Positions 53,515 to 62,110 of a stretch of 64,000 nt of DNA are shown piece after piece. The DNA comes from Spirochaetia bacterium (GTDB lineage: Bacteria > Spirochaetota > Spirochaetia > CADAEX01). The notes beneath the pieces were generated by a model. It was not told where the DNA came from, ran no database searches, and saw nothing but the letters and a program-made list of their open reading frames with translations. The position numbers were made by a program, and so were the translations under genes. Position 1 is the stretch's first letter. Every line of letters starts with the position of its first letter. The stretch spans positions 1 through 64,000 of the forward strand of contig JAGCGL010000018.1 of the NCBI GenBank assembly GCA_017649605.1, in the 5' to 3' direction.

Positions 53515-53717
53515 GACAACGGATTATAAGCAACAATATATTTAAGTTTATAATTTTAAATTGATATAATAATGTGAAATCAAAATATTGATTTTCTGAT
53601 TACAGATTCAATGTGCTGCTATAAATGCTTTTATTATATTTTAAAATTTTTCAAACTTTTTTCTTAAAAATTGAAGCAAAATTAACTTTTTTGCAGTTAT
53701 ATCATGTGGAGGTATAT

Positions 53718-54320
53718 ATGAATAAGAACTCCCGGGAAGCAATAATTGCGAAATATACGGATAAATCAAGATATAAACCAGAACATATCTATGGCAATGT
53801 CTATGTGGATGAACTTAGAATTGCTCAATCAAAAAAAAGTGAAAAGGCCAAGAATGACCATGAACGAGAAATGAGAGCAGCTATTCGTTTCTCTAAGCAT
53901 TTTGATTGTGAAGTATTTCTTTTGCCAGAGGGCGATGAAAATGGGAATGTTATTTATGTGGGGAAGCATTCAAATCCAGATTCAATCATCAAAGGTTATT
54001 TTATAGATTTGAAAAAAACAAAAGGTACAGATTCATCAATAACAAGACGTTTGGAACATGCACTAAAACAAGCAGATGGAGTGTTAATTACTATAGAAAT
54101 TGAAATACGGATTGAAAAAGCAGTGCAATGGATTAATGGAAAGCTTAATTCTATGAAGAGTCGATATGATGGTTTTATTATAATAATTGAAGATAATATG
54201 GGGAATTATGGAACTTATACTGTAAACGAAAAGAGGCTCTCTAAAAAAGAGAACCTCTTTATGGCTGCCCGGCAGCTTCCACCTTCGGGCCCTGAGAGTG
54301 GTAGCTCTCAAGTTGATTAA
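53718..54320 (+). CDS. CdiA_C-like PD-(D/E)XK nuclease-fold protein
   Basis: Protein of 200 residues from ATG 53718 (GGAGG 9 nt before). The core, EREMRAAIRFSKHFDCEVFL, LLPEGDENGNVIYVG and NPDSIIKGYFIDLKKTKG, resembles the tRNase-type C-terminal domains of contact-dependent inhibition toxins and related phage proteins, with D (PDSI) and a D-x-K in place of ExK. No export domain and no immunity gene are seen, so it acts inside the cell if active. The last 25 residues are read through a small-RNA gene on the other strand and look unrelated to the domain. Function unproven. Confidence 0.6.
   Translation: MNKNSREAIIAKYTDKSRYKPEHIYGNVYVDELRIAQSKKSEKAKNDHEREMRAAIRFSKHFDCEVFLLPEGDENGNVIYVGKHSNPDSIIKGYFIDLKKTKGTDSSITRRLEHALKQADGVLITIEIEIRIEKAVQWINGKLNSMKSRYDGFIIIIEDNMGNYGTYTVNEKRLSKKENLFMAARQLPPSGPESGSSQVD
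54229..54314 (-). ncRNA. Antisense small RNA over the 3' end of the nuclease gene
   Basis: About 86 nt on the minus strand, with a consensus promoter (54321-54349) and a terminator-like hairpin (54232-54258). It contains two GC-rich hairpins: GAGAG/CTCTC (54294-54309) and GCTGCC/GGCAGC (54264-54276). Another helix, GTGGTAGCT (54298-54306) with AGCTTCCAC (54274-54282), one mismatch, excludes both, so two folds compete. GC content is far above the surrounding island. No known RNA family recognised; a faint likeness to the SRP RNA tip was not convincing. Confidence 0.65.
54232..54258 (-). terminator. Terminator hairpin of the antisense RNA
   Basis: Ten-bp stem AGAGGTTCTC/GAGAGCCTCT with one internal mismatch pair and an A/T loop, followed on the minus strand by TTT(T). 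Confidence 0.7.
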
Positions 54321-54349
54321 AATATACCTCAGCCAAGATGGATTGTCAA
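54321..54349 (-). promoter_or_regulatory. Promoter of the antisense RNA
   Basis: On the minus strand TTGACA (54344-54349), 17-bp spacer, TATATT (54321-54326). One of the best promoter matches in the window. Confidence 0.85.
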
Positions 54350-54357
54350 CTTTTTTC

Positions 54358-54386
54358 TTGTGCCCATGCTGAAAATTCGGTATTAT
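54358..54386 (+). promoter_or_regulatory. Promoter of the DUF362 gene
   Basis: TTGTGC (54358-54363), 17 bp, TATTAT (54381-54386), then GAGGAG before the ATG at 54404. Confidence 0.6.
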
Positions 54387-54403
54387 TAAGCTGAGGAGTA
54401 TAT

Positions 54404-55351
54404 ATGAATAACCCGTCTATCGTCTATTTCACAAAAGATCTTTCTCCAAAAGGTCTGCATAAAGTATACAGCCGCATCAACGGCAACATCACCGGCAAGG
54501 TTGCAATAAAGCTGCACACAGGGGAGAAGAACGGCCCCAACATCATCCCCAGCACTTGGGTCAAGGAGTTCATGGCTGGTGAGAAAGAGCTTGCCGGCGC
54601 CACTATCGTGGAGACCAACACTTACTACGAGGGGGACCGCTACACCACAGAGCAGCACCGCGAGACCCTCAAGGTGAACGGCTGGGATTTCTGCCCGGTG
54701 GACATAATGGACGAGGAGGGGACAGTCCTGCTCCCTATCAAAGGTGGCAAGTGGATGAAGGAGATGTCCCACGGCTCCCACATGCTCAACTACGACTCTC
54801 TGCTTACTCTGACCCATTTCAAGGGGCATACCATGGGCGGCTTCGGCGGCTCCAACAAGAATATCGGCATAGGCTGTGCCGACGGGCGGATCGGGAAGAA
54901 GTGGATACATTCCAAGGAAGGCTCCGACGACATGTGGTCTATTGCCCAGGATGAACTTATGGAGCGCATCTCTGAGTCCACAAAAGCTACAATCGACTAC
55001 TTTGGAAAGCACAACGCATATATCAATGTGATGCGGAATATGTCTGTCTCCTGCGACTGCGAGGGGACTGATGCTATGCCGGTTGTCACTCCTAATGTCG
55101 GCATTCTGGGTTCATTGGATATTCTGGCTGTGGACAAGGCCTGCGTGGACATAATCTATGCAATGCGTGAGGATGAGCACCACGACATGGTGGAGCGGAT
55201 CGAGACCAGGGGAGGCCTGCGCCAGCTCTCCTATATGAAGGAGCTTGGGATGGGGAATGACCAGTACATCCTAGTCGACCTGGACAATAACGAGGCCCAC
55301 ATCCTTCCGAAAGATGCAGTTAAGAACCTGAAGCCTTTTGTCTCAGCGTGA
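54404..55351 (+). CDS. DUF362-domain protein
   Basis: Protein of 315 residues matching the DUF362 core: VAIKLHTGEKNGPNIIPSTW, TIVETNTYYEGDRYTT, THFKGHTMGGFGGSNKNIGI, and SCDCEGTDAMPVVTPNVGIL with LDILAVDKACVDII. Many relatives carry an added ferredoxin domain; none is seen here, though Cys residues in SCDCEG may bind a metal. Cytoplasmic. Biochemical role not established. Its 3' end overlaps the convergent carB end by 9 nt. Composition is back to that of the core genome, so it marks the right side of the island. Confidence 0.88.
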   Translation: MNNPSIVYFTKDLSPKGLHKVYSRINGNITGKVAIKLHTGEKNGPNIIPSTWVKEFMAGEKELAGATIVETNTYYEGDRYTTEQHRETLKVNGWDFCPVDIMDEEGTVLLPIKGGKWMKEMSHGSHMLNYDSLLTLTHFKGHTMGGFGGSNKNIGIGCADGRIGKKWIHSKEGSDDMWSIAQDELMERISESTKATIDYFGKHNAYINVMRNMSVSCDCEGTDAMPVVTPNVGILGSLDILAVDKACVDIIYAMREDEHHDMVERIETRGGLRQLSYMKELGMGNDQYILVDLDNNEAHILPKDAVKNLKPFVSA

Positions 55352-58300
55352 CAGGCTGTTGATATCCACAAGCTCGGTGTTGGCCAATGTATAGCGGCTG
55401 GCGATTATCTTAAGTAGAGCGCCTGCTGTGTCAAGGCTTGTCAGACATGGGATGCCCAGCTGCATAGCCTTCCGGTGGATTGCTATGAAGTCACTCATGG
55501 TGGCATCCTTGACTGCTCCTGTGTAGATCAAGTAGTGTATCTTTTTCTTCTCCATGAGGAAGTATATCTCTTCTGATTCTGTGACATTGGATACGCTTTG
55601 CACTGGTATTCCCTGCTTCCTGATGGTGTCAGCTGTTCCTGGGGTGGCATAGAGCTTTATTCCAAGGTCATAGAACTGCTCGGCAATGGAGAGAATCTCC
55701 TGATAATCTATCTCGGCCACTGAAAGAAGCACTCCAGTCTCCACATCAAACTTGGATGGAATTATGAGTCCTGCTGCCATAAGCCCCTTAAAGAGAGCCT
55801 CTGCTGTGGTCTTTCCTATGCCCAGGACCTCTCCTGTGGACTTCATCTCAGGACCAAGTATTGCGTTGGCATCGTTCAGTTTCTCGAAGGAGAAGACCGG
55901 CACCTTGACCGCGTGGCATGGAGGAGTTGGGTAAAGCCCAGTTCCGTAGCCCATATCCTTGAGTTTTCCCCCCAGCATGACATGGCTTGCTATATCCACC
56001 ATAGGAACCCCTGTCACCTTGCTTATATAGGGAACAGTCCGGGATGCCCGTGGGTTCACTTCAATCACATATAGCTCATTCTCGTAGATAAGGTACTGGA
56101 TGTTCACAAGCCCCTTGGTTCCCAACGCCAGAGCCAGCTTTGTCGACCTGTCGCACAGCTTGTGCAGCATCTTCCCGGAAAGATTATAGGGAGGGTAGAC
56201 TGCGATGGAGTCGCCCGAATGGACTCCCGCCCGCTCGATATGCTCCATTATGCCTGGAATAAGGACATCGGTGCCGTCGGAGATCACATCCACCTCCAGC
56301 TCGGTACCCGGCATATACTTGTCCACCAGTACAGGGTTCTCGATACCTGTTGCAAGAATCGCCTGCATATACTTCCGTGTCTGCTCATCAGACCACGATA
56401 TTGTCATATTCTGGCCGCCGATAACATAGCTTGGCCTCAGGAGCACCGGATAGCCGAGTGTCTCTGCCGCATGGACAGCCTCTTCCAGGGTCTTTACCCC
56501 CATTCCCTTTGGGCGGGAGATTGCAAACTTCTCAAGGAGCCTGTCAAAGAGGGCCCTGTCTTCTGCCAGGTCTATTCCCTTGGCCGATGTCCCGAGGATC
56601 GGGATTCCCTGCCTGTCCAGGAACTGGGTCAGCTTGATTGCGGTCTGGCCTCCGAATGCGACTACAACTCCAATAGGCTTCTCCACCTCTATGATGCTCA
56701 TCACATCTTCAGGTGTAAGTGGCTCAAAATAGAGCCGGTCCGCTGTGTCGTAGTCGGTGGAGACTGTCTCCGGGTTGTTGTTCACAATAACCACATCATA
56801 GCCCATCTTGCGCAGTGTCCATACGCAGTGCACCGATGAGTAGTCGAACTCTATTCCCTGGCCGATCCTGATAGGACCGCTTCCAAGGACCAGTACTACC
56901 GGCTTGCCGGAGCGCTTGAAGGATCTGGATTCGCACACTTCGTCGCAGGTGGAGTAGAAGTAAGGGGTCTCGGCGTTGAACTCGGCAGCGCAGGTGTCAA
57001 CCATCTTGTAGCTTAACTTGAAGCCCGGAAGCTTCTTTGCCCTGCAGATATGGGTTAAAGCCTTGTCGGTATAGCCCAGGTGCTTGGCCTTTATGTACTC
57101 TTCCTTGGAAAGCCTTATTTTTCCTGCTATTGAGAGCTCAAAGTCAGCCAGATTCCTTATCTTGTCCAGGAACCAGCGGTCTATCTTTGTTATCTCGTGG
57201 ATTTGGTCTACGGAAATGCCAGCCTTAAGGGCTTCGAAGACAGTGAATATACGCCTGTCATCCTGCTGGGAAAGCCTCTGCTCCAGAGTGCCGTCGGAAA
57301 GGGGAGGTGCATTCAGGGTGTCGAACCCATTTTCGGTACCCCGCACAGCCTTCATCAATGCCGCCTCAAAACTGCTTCCTATGGCCATCACCTCGCCTGT
57401 GGCCTTCATCTGGGTACCAAGGGCACGGCTTGAGCCAGCGAACTTGTCAAAAGGCCACTTCGGGAACTTGACCACTACATAGTCCAGAGCCGGCTCGAAG
57501 CATGCGCATGTCTTTCCTGTTATGTCGTTCTTTATCTCGTCCAGGGTGTAGCCCAAGGCAATCTTTGTAGTTATCTTTGCAATAGGGTAGCCGGTTGCCT
57601 TTGAAGCCAGGGCTGATGAGCGGGATACACGGGGATTAACCTCAATGACTGCATACTCAAAGCTACCCGGGTTCAGGGCGAACTGGCAGTTGCAGCCACC
57701 TACTATGCCTAATGCTGTGATCATGTCGAGGGATGCGGAGCGGAGCATCTGGTACTCCTTGTCTGCCAGGGTCAGGGCAGGGGCTGCCACTATGCTGTCT
57801 CCGGTGTGGATTCCGACTGGATCCAGGTTCTCCATGGAGCAGACTGCGATAACGTTGCCTATGCTGTCCCGCATGGTCTCGAACTCTATCTCTTTCCAAC
57901 CTGCGATGCTTCTTTCCACCAGAATCTGATGGATAGGAGACATGTGCAGTCCTGTCCCTGCTATAGTCTTGAGCTCTGAGTCGTTGTTTGCGATGCCCCC
58001 GCCTGAGCCACCTAGTGTAAAAGCGGGACGTATGATGACAGGGTAGCCGATGTCGTGGGCCGCCTTCTGAGCCTCATCCAGTGTGTTGGCAATCTCGGAC
58101 GGCACCACAGGCTGGCCGATAGCCTTCATAGTATCCCGGAAAAGTTCTCTGTCCTCAGCCTTTTCAATAGCTTCCATGTCAGAACCCAGAAGGCGCACGC
58201 CGTAGCGCTCCAATACGCCCCTGTTCGAGAGCTGCATGGCCAGGGTGAGCCCGGTCTGCCCTCCAAGCCCAGCCAGAAGGCTGTCTGGCCGTTCTTTCTC

Positions 58301-58534
58301 TATGATTCTGGTTACAGTCTCCACATTGAGCGGCTCAAGGTAGATCTCGTCTGCCATAGCTTTGTCTGTCATTATGGTGGCCGGGTTTGAGTTCACCAGA
58401 ACCACGTTGACACCCTCGGCTTTGAGCACCCGGCAGGCCTGGGCACCGGCGTAGTCGAATTCTGCCGCCTGGCCTATTACGATGGGGCCTGAGCCTATGA
58501 CCATGACTTTGCGTATTGATTTGTCTTTAGGCAT
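55343..58534 (-). CDS. carB: Carbamoyl-phosphate synthase large subunit
   Basis: Builds carbamoyl phosphate from ammonia, bicarbonate and two ATP for pyrimidine and arginine synthesis. The 1063 residues hold two ATP-grasp halves (VIIRPAFTLGGSGGGI in the first, VLLRPSYVIGGQNM in the second), each preceded by a VLGSGPIRIGQ-type phosphate loop, with a C-terminal allosteric MGS-like domain (LYATPGTADTIRKQGIPVQS). Complete. It overlaps carA by 8 nt. Confidence 0.98.
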   Translation of the reverse strand: MPKDKSIRKVMVIGSGPIVIGQAAEFDYAGAQACRVLKAEGVNVVLVNSNPATIMTDKAMADEIYLEPLNVETVTRIIEKERPDSLLAGLGGQTGLTLAMQLSNRGVLERYGVRLLGSDMEAIEKAEDRELFRDTMKAIGQPVVPSEIANTLDEAQKAAHDIGYPVIIRPAFTLGGSGGGIANNDSELKTIAGTGLHMSPIHQILVERSIAGWKEIEFETMRDSIGNVIAVCSMENLDPVGIHTGDSIVAAPALTLADKEYQMLRSASLDMITALGIVGGCNCQFALNPGSFEYAVIEVNPRVSRSSALASKATGYPIAKITTKIALGYTLDEIKNDITGKTCACFEPALDYVVVKFPKWPFDKFAGSSRALGTQMKATGEVMAIGSSFEAALMKAVRGTENGFDTLNAPPLSDGTLEQRLSQQDDRRIFTVFEALKAGISVDQIHEITKIDRWFLDKIRNLADFELSIAGKIRLSKEEYIKAKHLGYTDKALTHICRAKKLPGFKLSYKMVDTCAAEFNAETPYFYSTCDEVCESRSFKRSGKPVVLVLGSGPIRIGQGIEFDYSSVHCVWTLRKMGYDVVIVNNNPETVSTDYDTADRLYFEPLTPEDVMSIIEVEKPIGVVVAFGGQTAIKLTQFLDRQGIPILGTSAKGIDLAEDRALFDRLLEKFAISRPKGMGVKTLEEAVHAAETLGYPVLLRPSYVIGGQNMTISWSDEQTRKYMQAILATGIENPVLVDKYMPGTELEVDVISDGTDVLIPGIMEHIERAGVHSGDSIAVYPPYNLSGKMLHKLCDRSTKLALALGTKGLVNIQYLIYENELYVIEVNPRASRTVPYISKVTGVPMVDIASHVMLGGKLKDMGYGTGLYPTPPCHAVKVPVFSFEKLNDANAILGPEMKSTGEVLGIGKTTAEALFKGLMAAGLIIPSKFDVETGVLLSVAEIDYQEILSIAEQFYDLGIKLYATPGTADTIRKQGIPVQSVSNVTESEEIYFLMEKKKIHYLIYTGAVKDATMSDFIAIHRKAMQLGIPCLTSLDTAGALLKIIASRYTLANTELVDINSLSR

Positions 58535-59597
58535 TTTTCTGGCCCTCCATCATAGCAATAAAGCGGTCGAAGAGAAAGCCGGTGTCCAGTGGGCCTGCAG
58601 AGGCCTCAGGGTGGAACTGGACAGTGAAGCACTGCCTGCCGGGGTAGGTCATCCCCTCGCAGCTGCCGTCGTTGGCATTCACGAAGGTCTCTTCTCCGAT
58701 TCCCTTAAGACTTGCGGCAATCACTGCATAACCATGGTTCTGGCAGGTTATGTAGGTTCTGCCTGCTTTTTCCTTCACTGGCTGGTTGCCGCCCCGGTGA
58801 CCGTATTTCAGCTTTTCGGTCCTGCCTCCCATGGCCAGGGCTGTAAGCTGATGTCCAAGGCAGATGCCGAAGATAGGTACTTTGCCCATAAGCTTCTTTA
58901 TCTGAGCAATGGCAAATGTGTTCTCGGCCGGGTCACCTGGGCCGTTGGAAAGCATAATGCCGTCTGGATTATGGCTTAGCACTGCTTTGGCAGTGGTTGT
59001 GCTTGGAACAACTGTCACCTCACATCCTCGGTTGCACAGCGACCTTATTATATTTTTCTTTGCACCATAGTCTATGAGCACCACAGTATGCTTTTTCTCT
59101 CCCCGGGCAGGGTAGATAGTCTCTTTTTTGCAGCTGACAGAGTCCACAACCTTAGTTATTGTAAAATCGTTTATTTCAGAAAGATTTTTCGGAACCCGAG
59201 AGCAGATCATAGCGTTCATCACACCCTCTTCCCTTATCATTCTGGTAAGCTCACGGGTGTCCACTCCGCAGATTCCAGGAATTCCCTGCTTCTTGAGATA
59301 TTCATCAAGCTGATACTGACTTCTGAAGTTGGATGGAGTGTCACAAAGCTCCCTGACAACATATCCTTTCAGGGCACTTTTCCCTTCGAAGTCTTCCTCA
59401 ATCACTCCGTAGTTGCCGATGAGGGGGAAAGTCTGGATAACTATCTGTCCTGCGTAGCTGGGGTCGGTGAGGGTCTCAAGATATCCCTCCATATTTGTGG
59501 TGAATACCAGCTCTCCCAGGCACTTGCCTTTTGCTCCTATATGCTTTCCCTTGAAAACCTTTCCGTTTCCAAGGACTAAATATGCTGTTTCCATCAT
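58527..59597 (-). CDS. carA: Carbamoyl-phosphate synthase small (glutaminase) subunit
   Basis: Frees ammonia from glutamine for CarB. The 356 residues include [20 protein letters not shown] at the N-terminus and a class I amidotransferase triad: Cys in [12 protein letters not shown], His/Glu in [10 protein letters not shown]. The first ATG (59597) overlaps the pyrG stop by 4 nt and is directly followed by a second ATG. Confidence 0.97.
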   Translation of the reverse strand: MMETAYLVLGNGKVFKGKHIGAKGKCLGELVFTTNMEGYLETLTDPSYAGQIVIQTFPLIGNYGVIEEDFEGKSALKGYVVRELCDTPSNFRSQYQLDEYLKKQGIPGICGVDTRELTRMIREEGVMNAMICSRVPKNLSEINDFTITKVVDSVSCKKETIYPARGEKKHTVVLIDYGAKKNIIRSLCNRGCEVTVVPSTTTAKAVLSHNPDGIMLSNGPGDPAENTFAIAQIKKLMGKVPIFGICLGHQLTALAMGGRTEKLKYGHRGGNQPVKEKAGRTYITCQNHGYAVIAASLKGIGEETFVNANDGSCEGMTYPGRQCFTVQFHPEASAGPLDTGFLFDRFIAMMEGQKNA

Positions 59598-61192
59598 CTC
59601 TCCAATGCTGCCTTGATAAAACCTTTGAACAGAGGATGCGGATGGTTGGGCCTGCTCTTGAACTCAGGGTGATACTGGACTCCGATGTAGAAGCTTCTGT
59701 CTGTGATCTCAACAGTCTCAATCAGCCTGCCGTCAGGTGAGATTCCGCTCAATGTCAGTCCTGCTTCCTGCAGCTTTTCCCGGTAGTCATTGTTGAATTC
59801 GTATCTGTGTCTGTGCCGCTCATTTATCAGGTCTGTGCCGTAATATTTCTCCATGGCTGTCCCCTTAGTAATGCAGCAGGGGTAGCTTCCGAGCCGCAGT
59901 GTGCCTCCCTTGTTGATCTCGTCGCTCTGTCCCGGCATGAAGTCTATGACCTTATGTGCACAGTCCGGGGCGAACTCGCCTGAGTTGGCATCTTTTAATC
60001 CTGCCACATTCCGAGCATACTCAATAACTGCAATCTGCATTCCAAGGCAGATTCCGAAGTATGGAACATTGTTCTCGCGGGCATATCGTGCCGCCTCTAT
60101 CATTCCCGGGATACCCCGGTCTCCGAAGCCTCCCGGCACTATGATTCCGTCCATCTCCCCAAGAATCTCGGCTGCATTTGCTTCTGTTATAGTCTCTGAG
60201 TCTATCCAGTGGATATCAACCCTGGAGTTAAGGAAGAATCCTGCATGGCGCAGCGCCTCTGCAACAGAGAGGTAGGCATCGTGCAGCTGCACATATTTGC
60301 CGACAAGTCCTATCTTTACAGTTTTCTCTGCATTCCGTACCCGCTCAACCATATCAATCCACTCGGAAAGTGCAGGTCTTGGGGTCTTGATGTTCAGCTC
60401 ACGGCACACAACCTCCGACAGATGCTTGCTCTCAAGGTAGAGAGGAGCCTCGTAGAGGATGGGCATAGTCAGGTTTTCGATGACGCAGTCGGGCTTGACA
60501 TTGCAGAAGTTTGCGATCTTCCTGAAGATACTTTCTTCGGTGATAGGCTCGTCGCAGCGGAGCACTATGATGTCGGGGGAGATTCCCGCAGCCTGAAGTT
60601 CCTTTACAGAGTGCTGGGTAGGCTTTGATTTATGTTCTCCCGATGCCTTAAGGTATGGAACCAGTGTCACATGGATGTAAAGTGTGTTTCCTCTCCCTTG
60701 CTCAAGGCCCACCTGCCTTATCGCCTCAAGGAATGGCTGGCTCTCGATGTCTCCGATAGTTCCGCCTATCTCGGTGATCACTATGTCGGCGTCGCTTTTC
60801 TTTCCTACGCTATAGATGAAGCTCTTTATCTCGTCTGTAACATGGGGGATTATCTGAACTGTCCGGCCCAGATACTCGCCGTGCCGCTCCTTTGCAAGGA
60901 CATTGGCAAACACCTTTCCGGTTGTCAGGTTTGAATACTTGTTCAGGTCCTCATCGATGAACCGCTCGTAGTGGCCCAGGTCCAGGTCAGTCTCGGCACC
61001 ATCCTCGGTCACATACACCTCTCCGTGCTGGTAGGGGCTCATCGTTCCAGGGTCTACATTTATGTAAGGATCCAGCTTCTGCGCCGCCACCTTAAGGCCT
61101 CTTGCCTTCAGAAGCCGTCCAAGGGATGCAGCTGTTATTCCCTTACCAAGACCTGATACAACACCACCAGTCACAAAGATATAATTTGTCAT
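59594..61192 (-). CDS. pyrG: CTP synthase
   Basis: Aminates UTP to CTP with glutamine and ATP. It has 532 residues from ATG 61192, preceded by GGGGAGG; an in-frame ATG 69 nt upstream would add an unrelated N-terminus. Motifs: [19 protein letters not shown] with the P-loop, [32 protein letters not shown], and the amidotransferase GICLGMQ Cys with [11 protein letters not shown]. It heads a pyrG-carA-carB operon in which carbamoyl phosphate and CTP synthesis are translated together. The leader is AT-rich, with no clear attenuator. Confidence 0.97.
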   Translation of the reverse strand: MTNYIFVTGGVVSGLGKGITAASLGRLLKARGLKVAAQKLDPYINVDPGTMSPYQHGEVYVTEDGAETDLDLGHYERFIDEDLNKYSNLTTGKVFANVLAKERHGEYLGRTVQIIPHVTDEIKSFIYSVGKKSDADIVITEIGGTIGDIESQPFLEAIRQVGLEQGRGNTLYIHVTLVPYLKASGEHKSKPTQHSVKELQAAGISPDIIVLRCDEPITEESIFRKIANFCNVKPDCVIENLTMPILYEAPLYLESKHLSEVVCRELNIKTPRPALSEWIDMVERVRNAEKTVKIGLVGKYVQLHDAYLSVAEALRHAGFFLNSRVDIHWIDSETITEANAAEILGEMDGIIVPGGFGDRGIPGMIEAARYARENNVPYFGICLGMQIAVIEYARNVAGLKDANSGEFAPDCAHKVIDFMPGQSDEINKGGTLRLGSYPCCITKGTAMEKYYGTDLINERHRHRYEFNNDYREKLQEAGLTLSGISPDGRLIETVEITDRSFYIGVQYHPEFKSRPNHPHPLFKGFIKAALER

Positions 61193-61318
61193 CGATTCCT
61201 CCCCAAAAAAAACTATCAATTTAGACCGGTTTTTTTCAATTATTTTTCGAAAAAAAATCAATGAATTTTTTATATTAAAATTTCAAGATGTATGCTATTA
61301 TTTCATAGAGAGGGGACT
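61193..61318. other. AT-rich divergent control region (pyrG / macrodomain)
   Basis: Contains long A and T runs (near 61206, 61232, 61250) and TTTTTTATATTAAAATTTC near 61266. Both operons must start here, but no single promoter pair stands out. No riboswitch or stem-loop attenuator recognised. Confidence 0.4.
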
Positions 61319-62110
61319 ATGACACAGGAACAGCGGCTTGATTACCTTTTGGAGAAGTTTAAAGAAGATTCCGGACGGTACAGAAACCTCCAGGTGGGAG
61401 AGAGTACTGAAGATAAAAGGGGAGCACTCCGTTCCCTTATGAATATCCGTAAGCCTGGCCTTTTGGATGCAAAGACACTGGAGATACAGGATGAATATCT
61501 TTTCCGCAGGCTTGAGGAGAAGGGGATTGTCACCCTCGATTCCATCCCAGAGGCTGCTGACAGGATATCTATCTGGCAGGGGGATATCACTCTGCTGGCT
61601 GCAGACGCTATAGTGAATGCCGCCAACTCCCAGATGCTTGGCTGTTTTGTCCCTATGCACACCTGCATAGACAACTGCATCCACACCTTTGCCGGCATAC
61701 AGCTCCGCTGGGAATGCCATCAGAAGATGGAATACCTCCGCTCAGTCCATGGAAAGTCTTATGAGCAGCCCACCTCTGTCCCCCTTATCACCGAAGGCTA
61801 TAACCTTCCGGCAAAAAAGGTGATCCATGTGGTGGGGCCAATTGTATATGGCAGTTTGGCATCAGACCACGAGAAAGCCTTGGCCGCCTGCTACACAAAT
61901 GTGCTGGAAATGTGCCTTGAGAATGGACTCAGGAGCGTAGTCTTCTGCTGTATCTCAACCGGTGTGTTCCATTTTCCCAACCAGAGAGCGGCAGAGATTG
62001 CCACAGGAACAGTAAAGGGCTGGCTCAAGGATCATCCTGATACTGTGGATCGTGTGATCTTCAATGTCTTCAAGGAGAACGACAGGAGGATATATGAGCA
62101 GCTCATTTAA
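61319..62110 (+). CDS. Zinc-containing macrodomain protein (ADP-ribosyl hydrolase)
   Basis: Removes ADP-ribose from proteins. The 263 residues begin at ATG 61319 (GAGGGG before it). About 80 N-terminal residues precede the macrodomain: WQGDITLLAADAIVNAANSQ, then MLGCFVPMHTCIDNCIHTFA, with Cys and His ligands of the Zn-macro type seen in SirTM-linked enzymes, and SVVFCCISTGVFHFPNQRAAE. The downstream SirTM gene overlaps by 17 nt, the usual pairing of writer and eraser. Confidence 0.92.
   Translation: MTQEQRLDYLLEKFKEDSGRYRNLQVGESTEDKRGALRSLMNIRKPGLLDAKTLEIQDEYLFRRLEEKGIVTLDSIPEAADRISIWQGDITLLAADAIVNAANSQMLGCFVPMHTCIDNCIHTFAGIQLRWECHQKMEYLRSVHGKSYEQPTSVPLITEGYNLPAKKVIHVVGPIVYGSLASDHEKALAACYTNVLEMCLENGLRSVVFCCISTGVFHFPNQRAAEIATGTVKGWLKDHPDTVDRVIFNVFKENDRRIYEQLI

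Noticed and set aside
54229-54314. SRP (4.5S) RNA as identity of the antisense RNA
   Set aside because: A CAGG...GAAGG...AAGC..GCC likeness to the SRP tip exists, but the arms do not form one long hairpin and the GGAA tetraloop and symmetric loop are not intact.
54264-54340. TPP-type riboswitch on the plus strand (CTGAGA-like block)
   Set aside because: Only the short CCCTGAGAG string matches; the second conserved TPP arm is missing and it lies inside an open reading frame's end.
61193-61318. pyrG attenuator or pyrimidine-sensing leader
   Set aside because: No convincing terminator hairpin or conserved repeat; only A and T runs.
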